DNA from: Rhodospirillaceae bacterium
GTDB taxonomy: Bacteria; Pseudomonadota; Alphaproteobacteria; MPNO01; UBA2964
Reading direction: 5' to 3'
DNA: 64,000 nucleotides
Assembly (NCBI GenBank): GCA_002720855.1
Contig: PBIN01000005.1
Location: forward strand, 146,820 to 210,819
Shown: positions 19,093 to 28,055 of the stretch, piece after piece
How the letters are laid out: each line of letters starts with the position of its first letter
Position numbering within the stretch: the stretch's first letter is position 1
Translations under genes and position numbers: made by a program
The notes under the pieces: model-generated
Told to the model about the DNA's origin: nothing
The model's database searches: none
What the model saw: the letters and a program-made list of their open reading frames with translations, nothing else

Positions 19093-19986
19093 GTGGCGGA
19101 ATCCACTGACGATAGATACTTCAAGTCCAGATGCGTTTATCGCAATTTCACGCAGGGCGAACTGGATGTTCAATATGATGCGCGTGGAACAGCACCGGAT
19201 GGGGACAAGTACAGAAACTTCATCTCTGAAAACAGTGCCCGTGTCCGCGAAGAAATGGAGTGCAGAATAGATGTTTCTTACGGGCCAACAGATGCTGAGG
19301 TCGTGAATGTTTTCCCGGCGGAAAACCCCGGGTCACCCATCGTTTATTTTATACATGGCGGCTACTGGCGTTCATCAAGCCAAAAGGATGTCGATCTTTA
19401 CGCGGAGGCACTTGTACCGGCGGGCTGTGCGTACGTAACAGTGAACTATCTCTTGGCACCCGAAGCCTCGATTGACGAAATAGTCCGTCAGTGCCGCGCA
19501 GGGCTCGCCTGGGCATACAATAACGCAGAGAGTTTTAATGGCGACGCGAAAAACATTCATGTTGTCGGGCGTTCCGCCGGCGGGCATTTGACTGGCATGA
19601 TGTTAGCCGATGGCTGGCGCGAGGAGTTTGGCCTGCCGGATGATTTGATCAAGAGCGCATGTGCGTTGTCGGGATTGTTCGATTTAGAACCGGTCCGTCT
19701 TTCTAACGTCAACGAGTGGGCAAAACTCGACAAGGAATCCGCCTATCGGAATAGTCCGGTGCATCATCTGCCCAAAGTTGCGTGCCCTATTATCATCGCC
19801 TGGGGAGAGAACGAAACCGACGAGTTCAAACGGCAGTCAGATCTATACCGGGTGGCTTGGCAGTCGCGTGGTTGGCCGTGTCAGACAATGGAATTTGCAG
19901 GCAAACATCATTTCGCTTCGATGCCTGATCTGATGTATCCCGAGGAGCCATGTACCAAAGCCTTGCTAGCGCAGATCGGACTTTAA
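19093..19986 (+). CDS. Alpha/beta hydrolase, arylformamidase-like
   Basis: A 297-residue alpha/beta hydrolase. The oxyanion-hole motif HGGYWRSS and the nucleophile GRSAGGHL match the hormone-sensitive-lipase/kynurenine-formamidase group; Asp is likely in GENETDEFKRQ and His in GKHHFASMP. Related enzymes hydrolyse N-formylkynurenine or small carbamates and esters. GTG start. It begins a tightly spaced forward run (gap of six bases to the first SDR gene), so it probably serves the same pathway as the two SDR proteins and the larger hydrolase. No tryptophan-catabolism partner is present, so kynurenine is not assured. Confidence 0.78.
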   Translation: MAESTDDRYFKSRCVYRNFTQGELDVQYDARGTAPDGDKYRNFISENSARVREEMECRIDVSYGPTDAEVVNVFPAENPGSPIVYFIHGGYWRSSSQKDVDLYAEALVPAGCAYVTVNYLLAPEASIDEIVRQCRAGLAWAYNNAESFNGDAKNIHVVGRSAGGHLTGMMLADGWREEFGLPDDLIKSACALSGLFDLEPVRLSNVNEWAKLDKESAYRNSPVHHLPKVACPIIIAWGENETDEFKRQSDLYRVAWQSRGWPCQTMEFAGKHHFASMPDLMYPEEPCTKALLAQIGL

Positions 19987-19992
19987 AATTTG

Positions 19993-20754
19993 ATGTCCGA
20001 CTTAGGCGGCCAAATAGCGCTGATAACGGGGGCAGGGGGAACACTTGGCAGTTCGCACGCTCGTGCTATCGCCGCAAAGGGTGCGCATGTCATTGTGCAT
20101 GATATCGACGAAGGGGCTGCGCAATCTGTTGTCGAAAACATATTGGAGGGCGCGCAGGGTTCAGCATCACCCATGGTTTGCGATATCACCAATGGTTCGG
20201 CTGTGAAGGCAGAAGTTTCGAAAGCGGTGAACGATCATGGCGAAATCACAATTTTAATCAATAATGCAGGGATAACCGGCAATAACGCGTTGCTGAAAGA
20301 TATCGATGAAGCGTTTTTTGACCGAATGTTTGATATCCATGTCAAAGGCGCTTTCTTCGCAATCCAGTCGGTAATCGGTGGTATGAAGTCGGTAGGCCGC
20401 GGACGTATCGTTAATACGATCTCCGGACGAGCACATTCTGGCGCCGTGTCTGGTTCGCACTATAACGGCGCCAAAGGCGCAATCGTCGGATTAACACGAG
20501 CGCTGGCAACTGAGTTTGCACCGTTCGGTATTACGGTGAACGCTATCGCGCCAGGTGTAACACCAAGCGGCATGACACGGGCGAGGCTCGGCGAAGATGG
20601 ACTTGCGGCACGCGCCAAACAACTGGTTTCCGATCGACTGCCAACGCCTGAAGAAATTACCTCTGGGGTCATGTTCTTTCTCGCGGAAGAAGCGGCCATT
20701 GTTACCGGACGGGTGCTCAATATGCAGCAACCCCGAAAGGCAGAGGTGGTATGA
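19993..20754 (+). CDS. SDR family oxidoreductase
   Basis: A 253-residue classical short-chain dehydrogenase/reductase. The Rossmann glycine motif is GAGGTLGSSHA, NNAG is present as NNAGITG, and the catalytic Tyr and Lys are in HYNGAKGAIVG with Ser upstream in NTISGRAHSG. FabG-like length. I use the ATG at 19993 rather than TTG 19990. Its stop overlaps the start of the next SDR gene (ATGA), implying coupled translation and perhaps a hetero-oligomer. Substrate unknown. Confidence 0.85.
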   Translation: MSDLGGQIALITGAGGTLGSSHARAIAAKGAHVIVHDIDEGAAQSVVENILEGAQGSASPMVCDITNGSAVKAEVSKAVNDHGEITILINNAGITGNNALLKDIDEAFFDRMFDIHVKGAFFAIQSVIGGMKSVGRGRIVNTISGRAHSGAVSGSHYNGAKGAIVGLTRALATEFAPFGITVNAIAPGVTPSGMTRARLGEDGLAARAKQLVSDRLPTPEEITSGVMFFLAEEAAIVTGRVLNMQQPRKAEVV

Positions 20755-21380
20755 CATCAGTCTTTATCACCGACGCCGACAAACCTATGGGCAAGGCAAT
20801 AGCGAAAAGACTTCAATCAGAGGGGTATGAGGTGTTCACCCATCCCGCGAATGGCGATGCGGCAAGCCTAAAGGAAGCGATAAAGACTGCCGGGGCGATT
20901 GCGCTGCTCATCAACAACGCCGAACCAGTTTTTGAGAGGCTTGTTTTTGAAGAAATTGATGAGATTACTTTTGCAAATATGATGAACGGCGTCGCTCGAA
21001 TGGCTTTTTTTGCCGTACAGGCTGTTCATCCGGTTATGACAAAAAATGGTGGGGGAAAAATCATCAATATTGCATCGTCCGCGCCAGTGCGTGGCATGGC
21101 AGGTGGGGCGCATTTCACGGCTGCAAAAGGATCTCTTTATTCGTTCACCCGCAGTTGGGCGCAAGAACTTGCTCCTGACAATATACGTGTCAATCTTGTC
21201 GCAGCCGATGTAACGACGGGGACAGCGGCGGAAGACGGCGGTAGCGAAACCCCGCTTGGCCGCCCCGTGAAAATTGACGATATCGTTGAAACAGTAGCGT
21301 TTCTAGCTGGCGAGGGGGGCGATATGATCAGCGGGCAGGAAATAATCGTCGATGGCGGGTTTACCCGCGTTGGGTTTTAA
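20751..21380 (+). CDS. Divergent SDR family protein with Phe in the catalytic Tyr position
   Basis: A 209-residue short-chain dehydrogenase fold. The C-terminal part is normal (EIIVDGGFTRVGF), but the catalytic YxxxK is changed: GGAHFTAAKGSLYSF has Phe122 with Lys126. The nucleotide-binding start is also degenerate (FITDADKPMGKAIA instead of TGxxxGxG) and NNAG reads NNAE. It may be a non-catalytic partner of the preceding intact SDR, with which it overlaps by four bases, much as inactive SDR subunits stabilise active ones in other systems. It could also act by a different mechanism. Confidence 0.78.
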   Translation: MTSVFITDADKPMGKAIAKRLQSEGYEVFTHPANGDAASLKEAIKTAGAIALLINNAEPVFERLVFEEIDEITFANMMNGVARMAFFAVQAVHPVMTKNGGGKIINIASSAPVRGMAGGAHFTAAKGSLYSFTRSWAQELAPDNIRVNLVAADVTTGTAAEDGGSETPLGRPVKIDDIVETVAFLAGEGGDMISGQEIIVDGGFTRVGF

Positions 21381-21401
21381 AACCGGAAATAGGGGGACGC
21401 A

Positions 21402-22760
21402 ATGAACGGTAACTGGACACCACCAGAAGAAATTGAACGAGCGCAGTGTATTTCGGAATCGAATGATATTTTGGCGCGACCCGACATTCCATTTACCGAA
21501 CACGAAGACCTGTTCCGTATCGAAACAGTTGGTCTGGAATGGGATATTGGTGCGCAGATTTATGAGCCGGAAGATTCCTCACAAATTGCTATTGGCGCAG
21601 ACGGAAAAAAGATTGGTGTTTATCTGCTGTCCGGCGGCGACGGCGATTTCAAAACCATGGCGCCGGTAGCAAAATTGCTGTGCGGAAAATTCGGTTTCAA
21701 AGTCACGACAATGACCTATCCCGGTCGCCTGTTTCTTGATGATCCTTCGCGGCACTGGCCCGGCGATACTATTAACCCTGACGGTACGATCAGAACACCG
21801 CAATGGTTGACGGGTGAGCATATAACACCCGACCAGTATGAAGTTGTCACCGACACCTCGATACGCGAGCGTTACGGCACCCGGACGGTTTTACATGCGA
21901 AACCAGGTACGACGTTTTGGAACAGGATGGCAGGATGGCCAGCGGCGTTCGAACGTGGCGGCATAGAGGCGATGGCGCGCAATATGCCGGAAGATGAATA
22001 TTCAATTTTTGTTCATGGCCATTCAACGGGCGGCCCCTTCGTTTTCATGTTGTCGCAACGCGTTCCAAATGTTGCTGGGGTAATGGCAATAGAGAATTCC
22101 GCGTTTGGTTATATTAATGAGGCAAAACTAGCGAAAATTGGCTCGCTAGGTGCGATCGGTGATTTTGAAAAAGTTGTTACCGAAACCCAGCGTACCGATC
22201 CGTTTTATGAACTCTACATACGCACCTGGCGTGACAAGGCACGCTATGTGGGCCCGGAGAAACTCGGTCAGGATGGTCCGGTTGCTTTGATGCGCCTTCC
22301 GCTGGTGATCGAAGAGGTCATGGAACGCTGGGAGGCTGCGAAAATGCAGCCGCAATTTAAGTGCGAATACACGGTAAGTACCAATATCGAGGCATCTCTT
22401 GAGGAAGGCGCCCGCGTTTGCGCTGAACGCATGAAGTTGAACGAGGAAGATACCGAAGCTCTGGTCAAACAGTTCCTCGGTTATGGACGTGAACTAAAGG
22501 GTGCGGACGCGAAACCGGTACCGCCTGTGCTGTTTTGTGTCGCAAAGGATAGCCGCGATCATGGGGTGGAAAGCTACAAATCTCTTGTAATGCCGATGTA
22601 TGCGGATATGGATCCTGCACCGAAGACGGCTCTGGTGCATTTTCAAGCGGGTGTCCATTCTTATTGGACAGAAGAAGATGAATTGCCTATCGGGATTGCG
22701 CCGTCGGTAGCACAACTTTGGCATGACGCTGTAACAGGAGGATATTTCCTAACGGACTAA
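21402..22760 (+). CDS. Large alpha/beta hydrolase-like protein, function unknown
   Basis: A 452-residue protein I do not recognise at family level. The fold is visible from a nucleophile elbow in IFVHGHSTGGPFVFM (Gly-His-Ser-Thr-Gly) near residue 205 and a strand-turn GVYLLSGGDGDFKTM. A candidate catalytic His lies near the C terminus in AGVHSYWTEEDELP and an acid in DSRDHGVES. A long insertion (WPGDTINPDGTIRTPQW) and a helical block from about residue 290 to 370 set it apart from common lipases. It starts 21 bases after the SDR pair with a GGGGGA ribosome site, so it belongs to the 19.1-22.8 kb run. Confidence 0.65.
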   Translation: MNGNWTPPEEIERAQCISESNDILARPDIPFTEHEDLFRIETVGLEWDIGAQIYEPEDSSQIAIGADGKKIGVYLLSGGDGDFKTMAPVAKLLCGKFGFKVTTMTYPGRLFLDDPSRHWPGDTINPDGTIRTPQWLTGEHITPDQYEVVTDTSIRERYGTRTVLHAKPGTTFWNRMAGWPAAFERGGIEAMARNMPEDEYSIFVHGHSTGGPFVFMLSQRVPNVAGVMAIENSAFGYINEAKLAKIGSLGAIGDFEKVVTETQRTDPFYELYIRTWRDKARYVGPEKLGQDGPVALMRLPLVIEEVMERWEAAKMQPQFKCEYTVSTNIEASLEEGARVCAERMKLNEEDTEALVKQFLGYGRELKGADAKPVPPVLFCVAKDSRDHGVESYKSLVMPMYADMDPAPKTALVHFQAGVHSYWTEEDELPIGIAPSVAQLWHDAVTGGYFLTD

Positions 22761-22761
22761 C

Positions 22762-23667
22762 TCACCCGTTGACAGCATCGTGGACGTCGTTGCGGAGTGT
22801 GTCGAGAAACGACTTGGTGGCGATCGATTGGGCGATCCGCGTGTTGACGATCGTGGCGACCTTTCGGGTAATAGGCGGGTCAGTTGGTCGGAAAACTATA
22901 TTTTCTGATGGAAAATCTGACGCTGTTGTGCGGTCAACCAAAGTAATTCCGGCTCCAGCTTCAACCATTTTACAAAGTGACGCATGTGTTCGCGCTTCTC
23001 CAACAACGTCGGGCTCCACTTTTTGTTTTCGCAATGCTTTCCATATAACCGAGCCGTATTCGCTATCTTCCGGCAAGACGACCATCCGCCGACCGTTGAG
23101 TTCTTTCAGAGGAACAACTTTTAGCGTAGCGAGTGCATCATTCGCATCCATCGCCAGCAGGACACTTGTTTCAAAAAGAGGTTCAGCCTGAACTAAAGAG
23201 TCAGACACTGTCGCAGAGGCTATGCCGACATCGTAGCTTTGCGATACAATGCCCTCGACAACCCCTGCTGTACCTGAGCTTTCGAGTTCAACCATGATTC
23301 CAGGATTGTCTTTGATAAACTGACCGATAATGCTGGCGACGAAACCGTCGGCGTATTTGGAAAGCGCTATGACCCGTACAGTGCCTGTGGCTTTTTCACG
23401 AATTCCGGTTGCAACCTGACCAATTCTGTCGAGACCGATGAAGGATCTTTTGACCTCTTCATAGAGCGAATGGGCATCTTGAGTTGGCACAAGGCCGCGC
23501 GCACGTCTTTCAAAGAGCTGAAACCCAACATTTGCTTCAAGATCCGCAAGAAGTCGACTCACTGCGGGCTGTGTCACATGCAGGACTTCGCTGGCTGCGG
23601 TTGCGGAGCCAAACTCCATTGCCGCCCGAAAAGCCTCAATCTGACGTAAATTAATTCGCATAGCCAA
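22762..23667 (-). CDS. LysR family transcriptional regulator
   Basis: A 301-residue LysR-type regulator. The N-terminal helix-turn-helix is INLRQIEAFRAAMEFGSAT through VTQPAVSRLLADLEANVG, followed by a periplasmic-binding-protein-like effector domain (VRVIALSKYADGFV, GAGITLVDRTTAS). It is divergent from the THI5-like array, with a 132-base gap carrying LysR-type dyads, so it most likely controls those genes; it also abuts the end of the hydrolase run and may act there as well. Effector unknown. Confidence 0.93.
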   Translation of the reverse strand: MAMRINLRQIEAFRAAMEFGSATAASEVLHVTQPAVSRLLADLEANVGFQLFERRARGLVPTQDAHSLYEEVKRSFIGLDRIGQVATGIREKATGTVRVIALSKYADGFVASIIGQFIKDNPGIMVELESSGTAGVVEGIVSQSYDVGIASATVSDSLVQAEPLFETSVLLAMDANDALATLKVVPLKELNGRRMVVLPEDSEYGSVIWKALRKQKVEPDVVGEARTHASLCKMVEAGAGITLVDRTTASDFPSENIVFRPTDPPITRKVATIVNTRIAQSIATKSFLDTLRNDVHDAVNG

Positions 23668-23681
23668 ACCATAACATTTAA

Positions 23682-23714
23682 TTATGGAAAGTGAAGATAA
23701 TAGAATTCGCTATT
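23682..23714. promoter_or_regulatory. Candidate LysR operator
   Basis: TTAT-N11-ATAA at 23682-23700 is a T-N11-A dyad of the kind LysR proteins bind, and an overlapping palindrome AATAG-N6-CTATT spans 23699-23714. They lie 15 to 47 bases upstream of the lysR start and in front of the first THI5-like gene. No TPP riboswitch is visible in this gap. Confidence 0.4.
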
Positions 23715-23799
23715 ATTACACGAGTCCGTCAAAATAAGCCCATCAACATTCGAAAAAACGCTGAAATCTTAGAAGTTTGACTTAATCAGGGGAACTACA

Positions 23800-24735
23800 A
23801 TGATTACATTAAGACTTGAAAATACCGCACCCTTCCAAGGACTTGCAGAGCTCGTCGCCGACAAAGAAGGCCTCTTTGAGAAAGAAGGCATCGTTATCGA
23901 GTGGGTCGATCGCGATAAGGGAGTAAAAAAGGAAGTACGGACCGATATCACACGGCCCGATGAGCTGGATCCGCATTCAAGTCACGGCAAGCTCTTCGAG
24001 CAAGGCAAGGCTGATATGTATAACGCTTGCGAATGGGGCAATTACTGCCGCGTTCAGGATTCAAGTGTGCAGTCTGGCCGCCAGATTGGTCGTCGCGCCA
24101 TCGTGACATTTGCCGGTCTTGTCGTTCGCCCCGAATCCGAGGTGTATACCCCACAGCAGCTCGCCGGAAAGCTTGTTGGCGTGCCTTTCTACTTTGGAAC
24201 GCATTATCTTGCTCTTCATATGCTGGAGGGTTTCCTGCCGCGCGAGGACATCAATGTTTGCAGCGCGCCTAACGGATCGCGCATGCGTTACGATTCAATG
24301 ATGTCTGGTGAAATCGAAGCCACGACACTGACTGAGCCCTATCTGTCCCTCGCTGAGAAAAATGGTTGCCGCGTCGTTGCGACGGCATTCTATCATGGTA
24401 CGGAAGTAGCTTCGGATAAGGTCGACACTGAAACCTACGCCAAGTTCAATCGCGCTGTGAAAGAAGCGGTCATTCGCATCAATGCCGATAAGGAAAAATA
24501 TCTTTCCTATTTCATCGATTGCCACAAAGAAAAAGATCCTGAAATCGGTACGCTAACCGTCGATGATCTGCGGGCCAGCCGCATCGTGGTTGTTGATCCG
24601 GCACCGATCCCTGCCGATGAATTGGCGCGGACTGCCGAATGGATTAAGAGCTGGGGTATGTTGGCTGAGACTGACGACCATATGGATTTGGTCAATATGG
24701 AAGTTCAGGAAGGTGCTCACGCGGCAGCTGAGTAA
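23800..24735 (+). CDS. NMT1/THI5-like protein, copy 1 (cytosolic)
   Basis: A 311-residue protein with the periplasmic-binding-protein-like NMT1/THI5 fold (starts LRLENTAPFQGLAELVADKE). Most relatives are binding proteins of ABC importers, but this one has no signal peptide and no permease or ATPase gene nearby. Relatives without export signals include enzymes such as THI5-type pyrimidine synthases and 4,5-dihydroxyphthalate decarboxylase. A signature shared by all three copies is GKADMYNACEWGNYCRVQD, with two cysteines six residues apart. The C-terminal IKSWGMLAE and the ending EGAHAAAE are also shared. AGGGGA ribosome site. First gene of the array, divergent from lysR. Confidence 0.75.
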   Translation: MITLRLENTAPFQGLAELVADKEGLFEKEGIVIEWVDRDKGVKKEVRTDITRPDELDPHSSHGKLFEQGKADMYNACEWGNYCRVQDSSVQSGRQIGRRAIVTFAGLVVRPESEVYTPQQLAGKLVGVPFYFGTHYLALHMLEGFLPREDINVCSAPNGSRMRYDSMMSGEIEATTLTEPYLSLAEKNGCRVVATAFYHGTEVASDKVDTETYAKFNRAVKEAVIRINADKEKYLSYFIDCHKEKDPEIGTLTVDDLRASRIVVVDPAPIPADELARTAEWIKSWGMLAETDDHMDLVNMEVQEGAHAAAE

Positions 24736-24806
24736 CGCCGGCACACTACTTCGAGCAAAGGGTGGAGGCGCGGTCTCCACCCATTCGCCTTATTAGAGAG
24801 GTCGTT

Positions 24807-25742
24807 ATGAAGAAGTTGGTATTGGAAACAACCGCACCATTTCAGGGTTTGGCTGAACTCGTTGCGGACCGAGAAGGGTTATTCGAAAAAGAAGGTATTC
24901 AGATCGAGTGGGTGGATCGCGACAAAGGCGTCGACAAATCGGTTCAGAAAGACGTCAACAGCCCCGAAGGTGTCAATCCCTTTGCCAGTCACGGTAAGCT
25001 CTTCGAGCAAGGCAAAGCCGACATGTACAACGCCTGCGAATGGGGCAACTACTGCCGCGTTCAGGATTCGGGTGTCCAGTCTGGCCGTCAGCTTGGCCGT
25101 CGGGCAATCGTGTGCTTTGCCGGGCTATATGTAAGACCAGATTCCGAGGTCTACACCGCGCAGCAACTGGTGAACAAGGATGTTGGTGCGCCGTTTTACT
25201 TCGGTACGCATTACCTCATTCTTCATATGCTTGAAGGCTTTATGAATCGTGATCAGATCAAGCTGGTTCGGGCGCCGAATGGTTCCCGCTTCCGCTACGA
25301 TGCATTATTAGCTGGTGAATATGAAGCGACTTGCCTAACGGAACCATATGCCTCATTGGCCGAAAAAGAAGGTTGCCGTCTGGTCACGTCTTCGTTCCTT
25401 CACGGCACCGAAGTGGCGTCTGACAAAGTGGACACTGAGACCTACACAAAGTTTAACCGGGCAGTAAAAGAGGCGGTTAAACGCGTTAATGCCGATCGGT
25501 CAGCCTACATGCATTACTTCATCGACTACTACAAGGATAAGGACCCACGGGTCGCCGCAATGGATACCAGCGATTTGATGGAATCCCGCGTCGTGGTGGT
25601 CGACCCAGCACCTATCCCGCAAGAGGAAGCAGATCGAACTGCAGCCTGGATCAAGAGCTGGGGTATGTTAGCGGATACCGGAGAGGCATCGGAACTTATC
25701 AATATGGAGGTTCAGGAAGGCGCGCACGCGGCCGCTGAGTAA
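24807..25742 (+). CDS. NMT1/THI5-like protein, copy 2 (cytosolic)
   Basis: A 311-residue paralogue of the preceding gene, same length and very close in sequence (KADMYNACEWGNYCRVQD, FYFGTHYLILHMLEGF, NMEVQEGAHAAAE). I use ATG 24807 (MKKLVLETTAPFQGL), which has an AGAGAGG ribosome site and matches copy 3; an upstream frame to 24762 is not conserved. No signal peptide. Differences from copy 1 fall mostly in the region after residue 230 (for example VAAMDTSDLMESR), so the copies may bind different but related ligands. It lies 71 bases after copy 1 and 26 before copy 3. Confidence 0.75.
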   Translation: MKKLVLETTAPFQGLAELVADREGLFEKEGIQIEWVDRDKGVDKSVQKDVNSPEGVNPFASHGKLFEQGKADMYNACEWGNYCRVQDSGVQSGRQLGRRAIVCFAGLYVRPDSEVYTAQQLVNKDVGAPFYFGTHYLILHMLEGFMNRDQIKLVRAPNGSRFRYDALLAGEYEATCLTEPYASLAEKEGCRLVTSSFLHGTEVASDKVDTETYTKFNRAVKEAVKRVNADRSAYMHYFIDYYKDKDPRVAAMDTSDLMESRVVVVDPAPIPQEEADRTAAWIKSWGMLADTGEASELINMEVQEGAHAAAE

Positions 25743-25768
25743 TTTCAGATTGATGTTGGGAGAGCTGT

Positions 25769-26704
25769 ATGAAGAAGCTTACCCTTGAGACAACAGCCCC
25801 TTTCCAGGGGCTGCCCGAACTCGTTGCCTACGATGAAGGGTTGTTTGAGGCTGAAGGCATAGAGGTCACCTGGGCTGATCGTGATGCTGGCCCGAAACCC
25901 GGTACACAAAAAGATGTGAACAGCCCCGTCGGGAACGATCGATTTTCCAGCCATGGCAAACTTTTCGAACAAGGCAAGGCGGATATGTATAACGCCTGCG
26001 AGTGGGGCAATTATTGTCGTGTCCAGGATTCCGACAGCGGTGGACGCCAGGTTGGAAGACGAGCAATCGTTGCTTTTGGCGCACTGGTTGTGCCACCGGA
26101 CTCAACGGCGTACACGCTGCAACAGATGGCCGGGAAAGTGGTGGGTTTACCATATTATTTTGGCACGCATTTCCTGGCTTTGTTGATGCTCGAAGGTTTT
26201 CTGCCGCGCGATCAAATCAAGACTTGTAAAACGCCGAATGGTTCGCGTCGGCAATATGATGCATTGCTGCGGGGTGAGTATGACGGCGCGTGTTTGACAG
26301 AGCCGTATATTTCGCTGGCAGAAAAGCAGGGGTGCCGGGTTCTTTCAGCGGCGTCTTTCCATGGCACCGAGGTTGTGTCCGATAAGGTTGATGTCGAGAC
26401 TTATGCGGCTTTCAATAAAGCTGTGACCGAAGCGGTCGACCGGATCAATGCCGATAAAGAAAGCTATATGCACTATTTCATCGACTACTACAAAGAACGG
26501 GACCCGGAGGTTGCTTCAGTTCTGACAGTTAATGATTTGCGGCCTAGCCGGTTGATTGTACAGAAACCCGGACCCATTCCAGAGGATGAGCTCAAACGTT
26601 CCTAAGAGTGGATACGCAGCTGGGGTATGCTTGCGGAAACAGCTGTCGCGACGGACCTTGTAGATATAGAATCCCAAGACAAGGCACACGCTGCGGCAGA
26701 ATGA
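25769..26704 (+). pseudogene. NMT1/THI5-like protein, copy 3, interrupted by an in-frame stop
   Basis: The third tandem copy. The reading frame runs from ATG 25769 to a TAA at 26603-26605 (278 residues), then continues in the same frame to TGA 26704 with the conserved C-terminal helix WIRSWGMLAET and a final AHAAAE. Read through, it would be 311 residues, exactly the length of copies 1 and 2. The likely lesion is GAA to TAA at 26603. The truncated product keeps the CEWGNYC motif and both lobes but lacks the last helix, so it might still fold. It is the most diverged of the three (LVAYDEGLFEAEG, DSGGRQVGRR). Confidence 0.8.
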
Positions 26705-26810
26705 GTCCAAAAGGTCGTTTTTTTATTTGATTCCCGCTATGTAAAGGGTACAGATCGGTTTCCTCGAAATGACAAGATGGGTACGCTATCTTGGGCAAGT
26801 GGATTGAATT

Positions 26811-28055
26811 ATGGCGAATAGCGGAAACGGGATAGAACGGCGCGAAAGTGTGGCTGTGAAGGTTGGCAACGTCACTGTCGGTGGCGGTGCGCCTGTAGTC
26901 GTGCAGTCGATGACCAACACCGATACCGCTGACGTTGAATCGACGACGGAACAGGTTGCGCAGCTTGCCCGTGCCGGTTCGGAAATCGTACGAATCACCG
27001 TAGACCGCAAAGAGTCTGCCGCTGCTGTGCCCTATATCCGAGATGCGTTGGCGAAGCAGGATATTGATGTACCGCTGGTAGGCGATTTCCATTATATCGG
27101 TCACCAATTGCTGACAAGTTACCCCGATTGCGCAGAGGCGCTCGCTAAATACCGTATCAATCCGGGAAATGTCGGTTTCCGTGAAAAACGCGATCTTCAG
27201 TTCTCCACAATGATAGAAGTGGCACTGAAATATGACCGGCCGGTAAGGATCGGTGTGAATTGGGGCAGTATCGATCAAGAACTGCTTACCCATTTGATGA
27301 ATGAAAATGCAGAGGCGGAATCACCCCTTGATGCGACCGGAATCATGCGGGAAACAATGATTCAATCAGCACTGCATTCCGCAGAACGCGCTCATGAAAT
27401 TGGAATGGGACCCGAGAAGATCGTAATTTCCTGCAAAGTATCCGAAGTGCAGGATTTGATCGGGGTCTATAGCGCAATTTCCAAACGATGCAATTACGCG
27501 CTCCATCTGGGGCTGACCGAAGCAGGTATGGGTTCGAAAGGTATCGTTGCGTCGACGGCGGGCATGGCCGTTTTATTACAGCAAGGCATCGGTGATACCA
27601 TTCGCGTTTCGCTGACGCCGGAACCCGGTGGTGACCGGACCCGCGAAGTTATCGTCGCGCAGGAAATGCTGCAGACAATGGGATTACGGTCGTTCCTGCC
27701 GCTGGTGACCTCCTGTCCAGGATGCGGCCGTACGACGAGCACGGTGTTTCAGGAGCTGGCGGACAAAATTCAAACCTATATCCGGGAGCAGATGCCCGTA
27801 TGGCGTGAGAACTATGATGGCGTCGAAGATATGGCCGTGGCTGTAATGGGTTGCATCGTTAATGGTCCCGGTGAAAGCAAACACGCCAATATTGGCATCA
27901 GCCTTCCCGGAACCGGTGAGGCGCCTTCAGCGCCAGTCTTTATTGACGGTAAGAAAGCCATGACATTGCGTGGCCCCGGCATCGCTGAAGAGTTTCAGAC
28001 AATTGTCGACGATTACATCGAAAGCCATTACGAAAAACGAAAAAAGTCTGCCTAA
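26811..28055 (+). CDS. ispG: 4-hydroxy-3-methylbut-2-enyl diphosphate synthase
   Basis: A 414-residue [4Fe-4S] enzyme of the non-mevalonate isoprenoid pathway, converting MEcPP to HMBPP. The TIM-barrel part includes [19 protein letters not shown], and the cluster ligands are the two cysteines in [11 protein letters not shown] and a third in [16 protein letters not shown], with Glu as fourth ligand in that same segment. ATG start; the preceding 106 bases hold no gene. It overlaps the convergent EamA gene by four bases. Confidence 0.97.
   Translation: MANSGNGIERRESVAVKVGNVTVGGGAPVVVQSMTNTDTADVESTTEQVAQLARAGSEIVRITVDRKESAAAVPYIRDALAKQDIDVPLVGDFHYIGHQLLTSYPDCAEALAKYRINPGNVGFREKRDLQFSTMIEVALKYDRPVRIGVNWGSIDQELLTHLMNENAEAESPLDATGIMRETMIQSALHSAERAHEIGMGPEKIVISCKVSEVQDLIGVYSAISKRCNYALHLGLTEAGMGSKGIVASTAGMAVLLQQGIGDTIRVSLTPEPGGDRTREVIVAQEMLQTMGLRSFLPLVTSCPGCGRTTSTVFQELADKIQTYIREQMPVWRENYDGVEDMAVAVMGCIVNGPGESKHANIGISLPGTGEAPSAPVFIDGKKAMTLRGPGIAEEFQTIVDDYIESHYEKRKKSA

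Noticed and set aside
23668..23799. A TPP riboswitch before the THI5-like array, expected if the genes served thiamine synthesis
   Set aside because: The conserved CTGAGA and related THI-box elements are not present.
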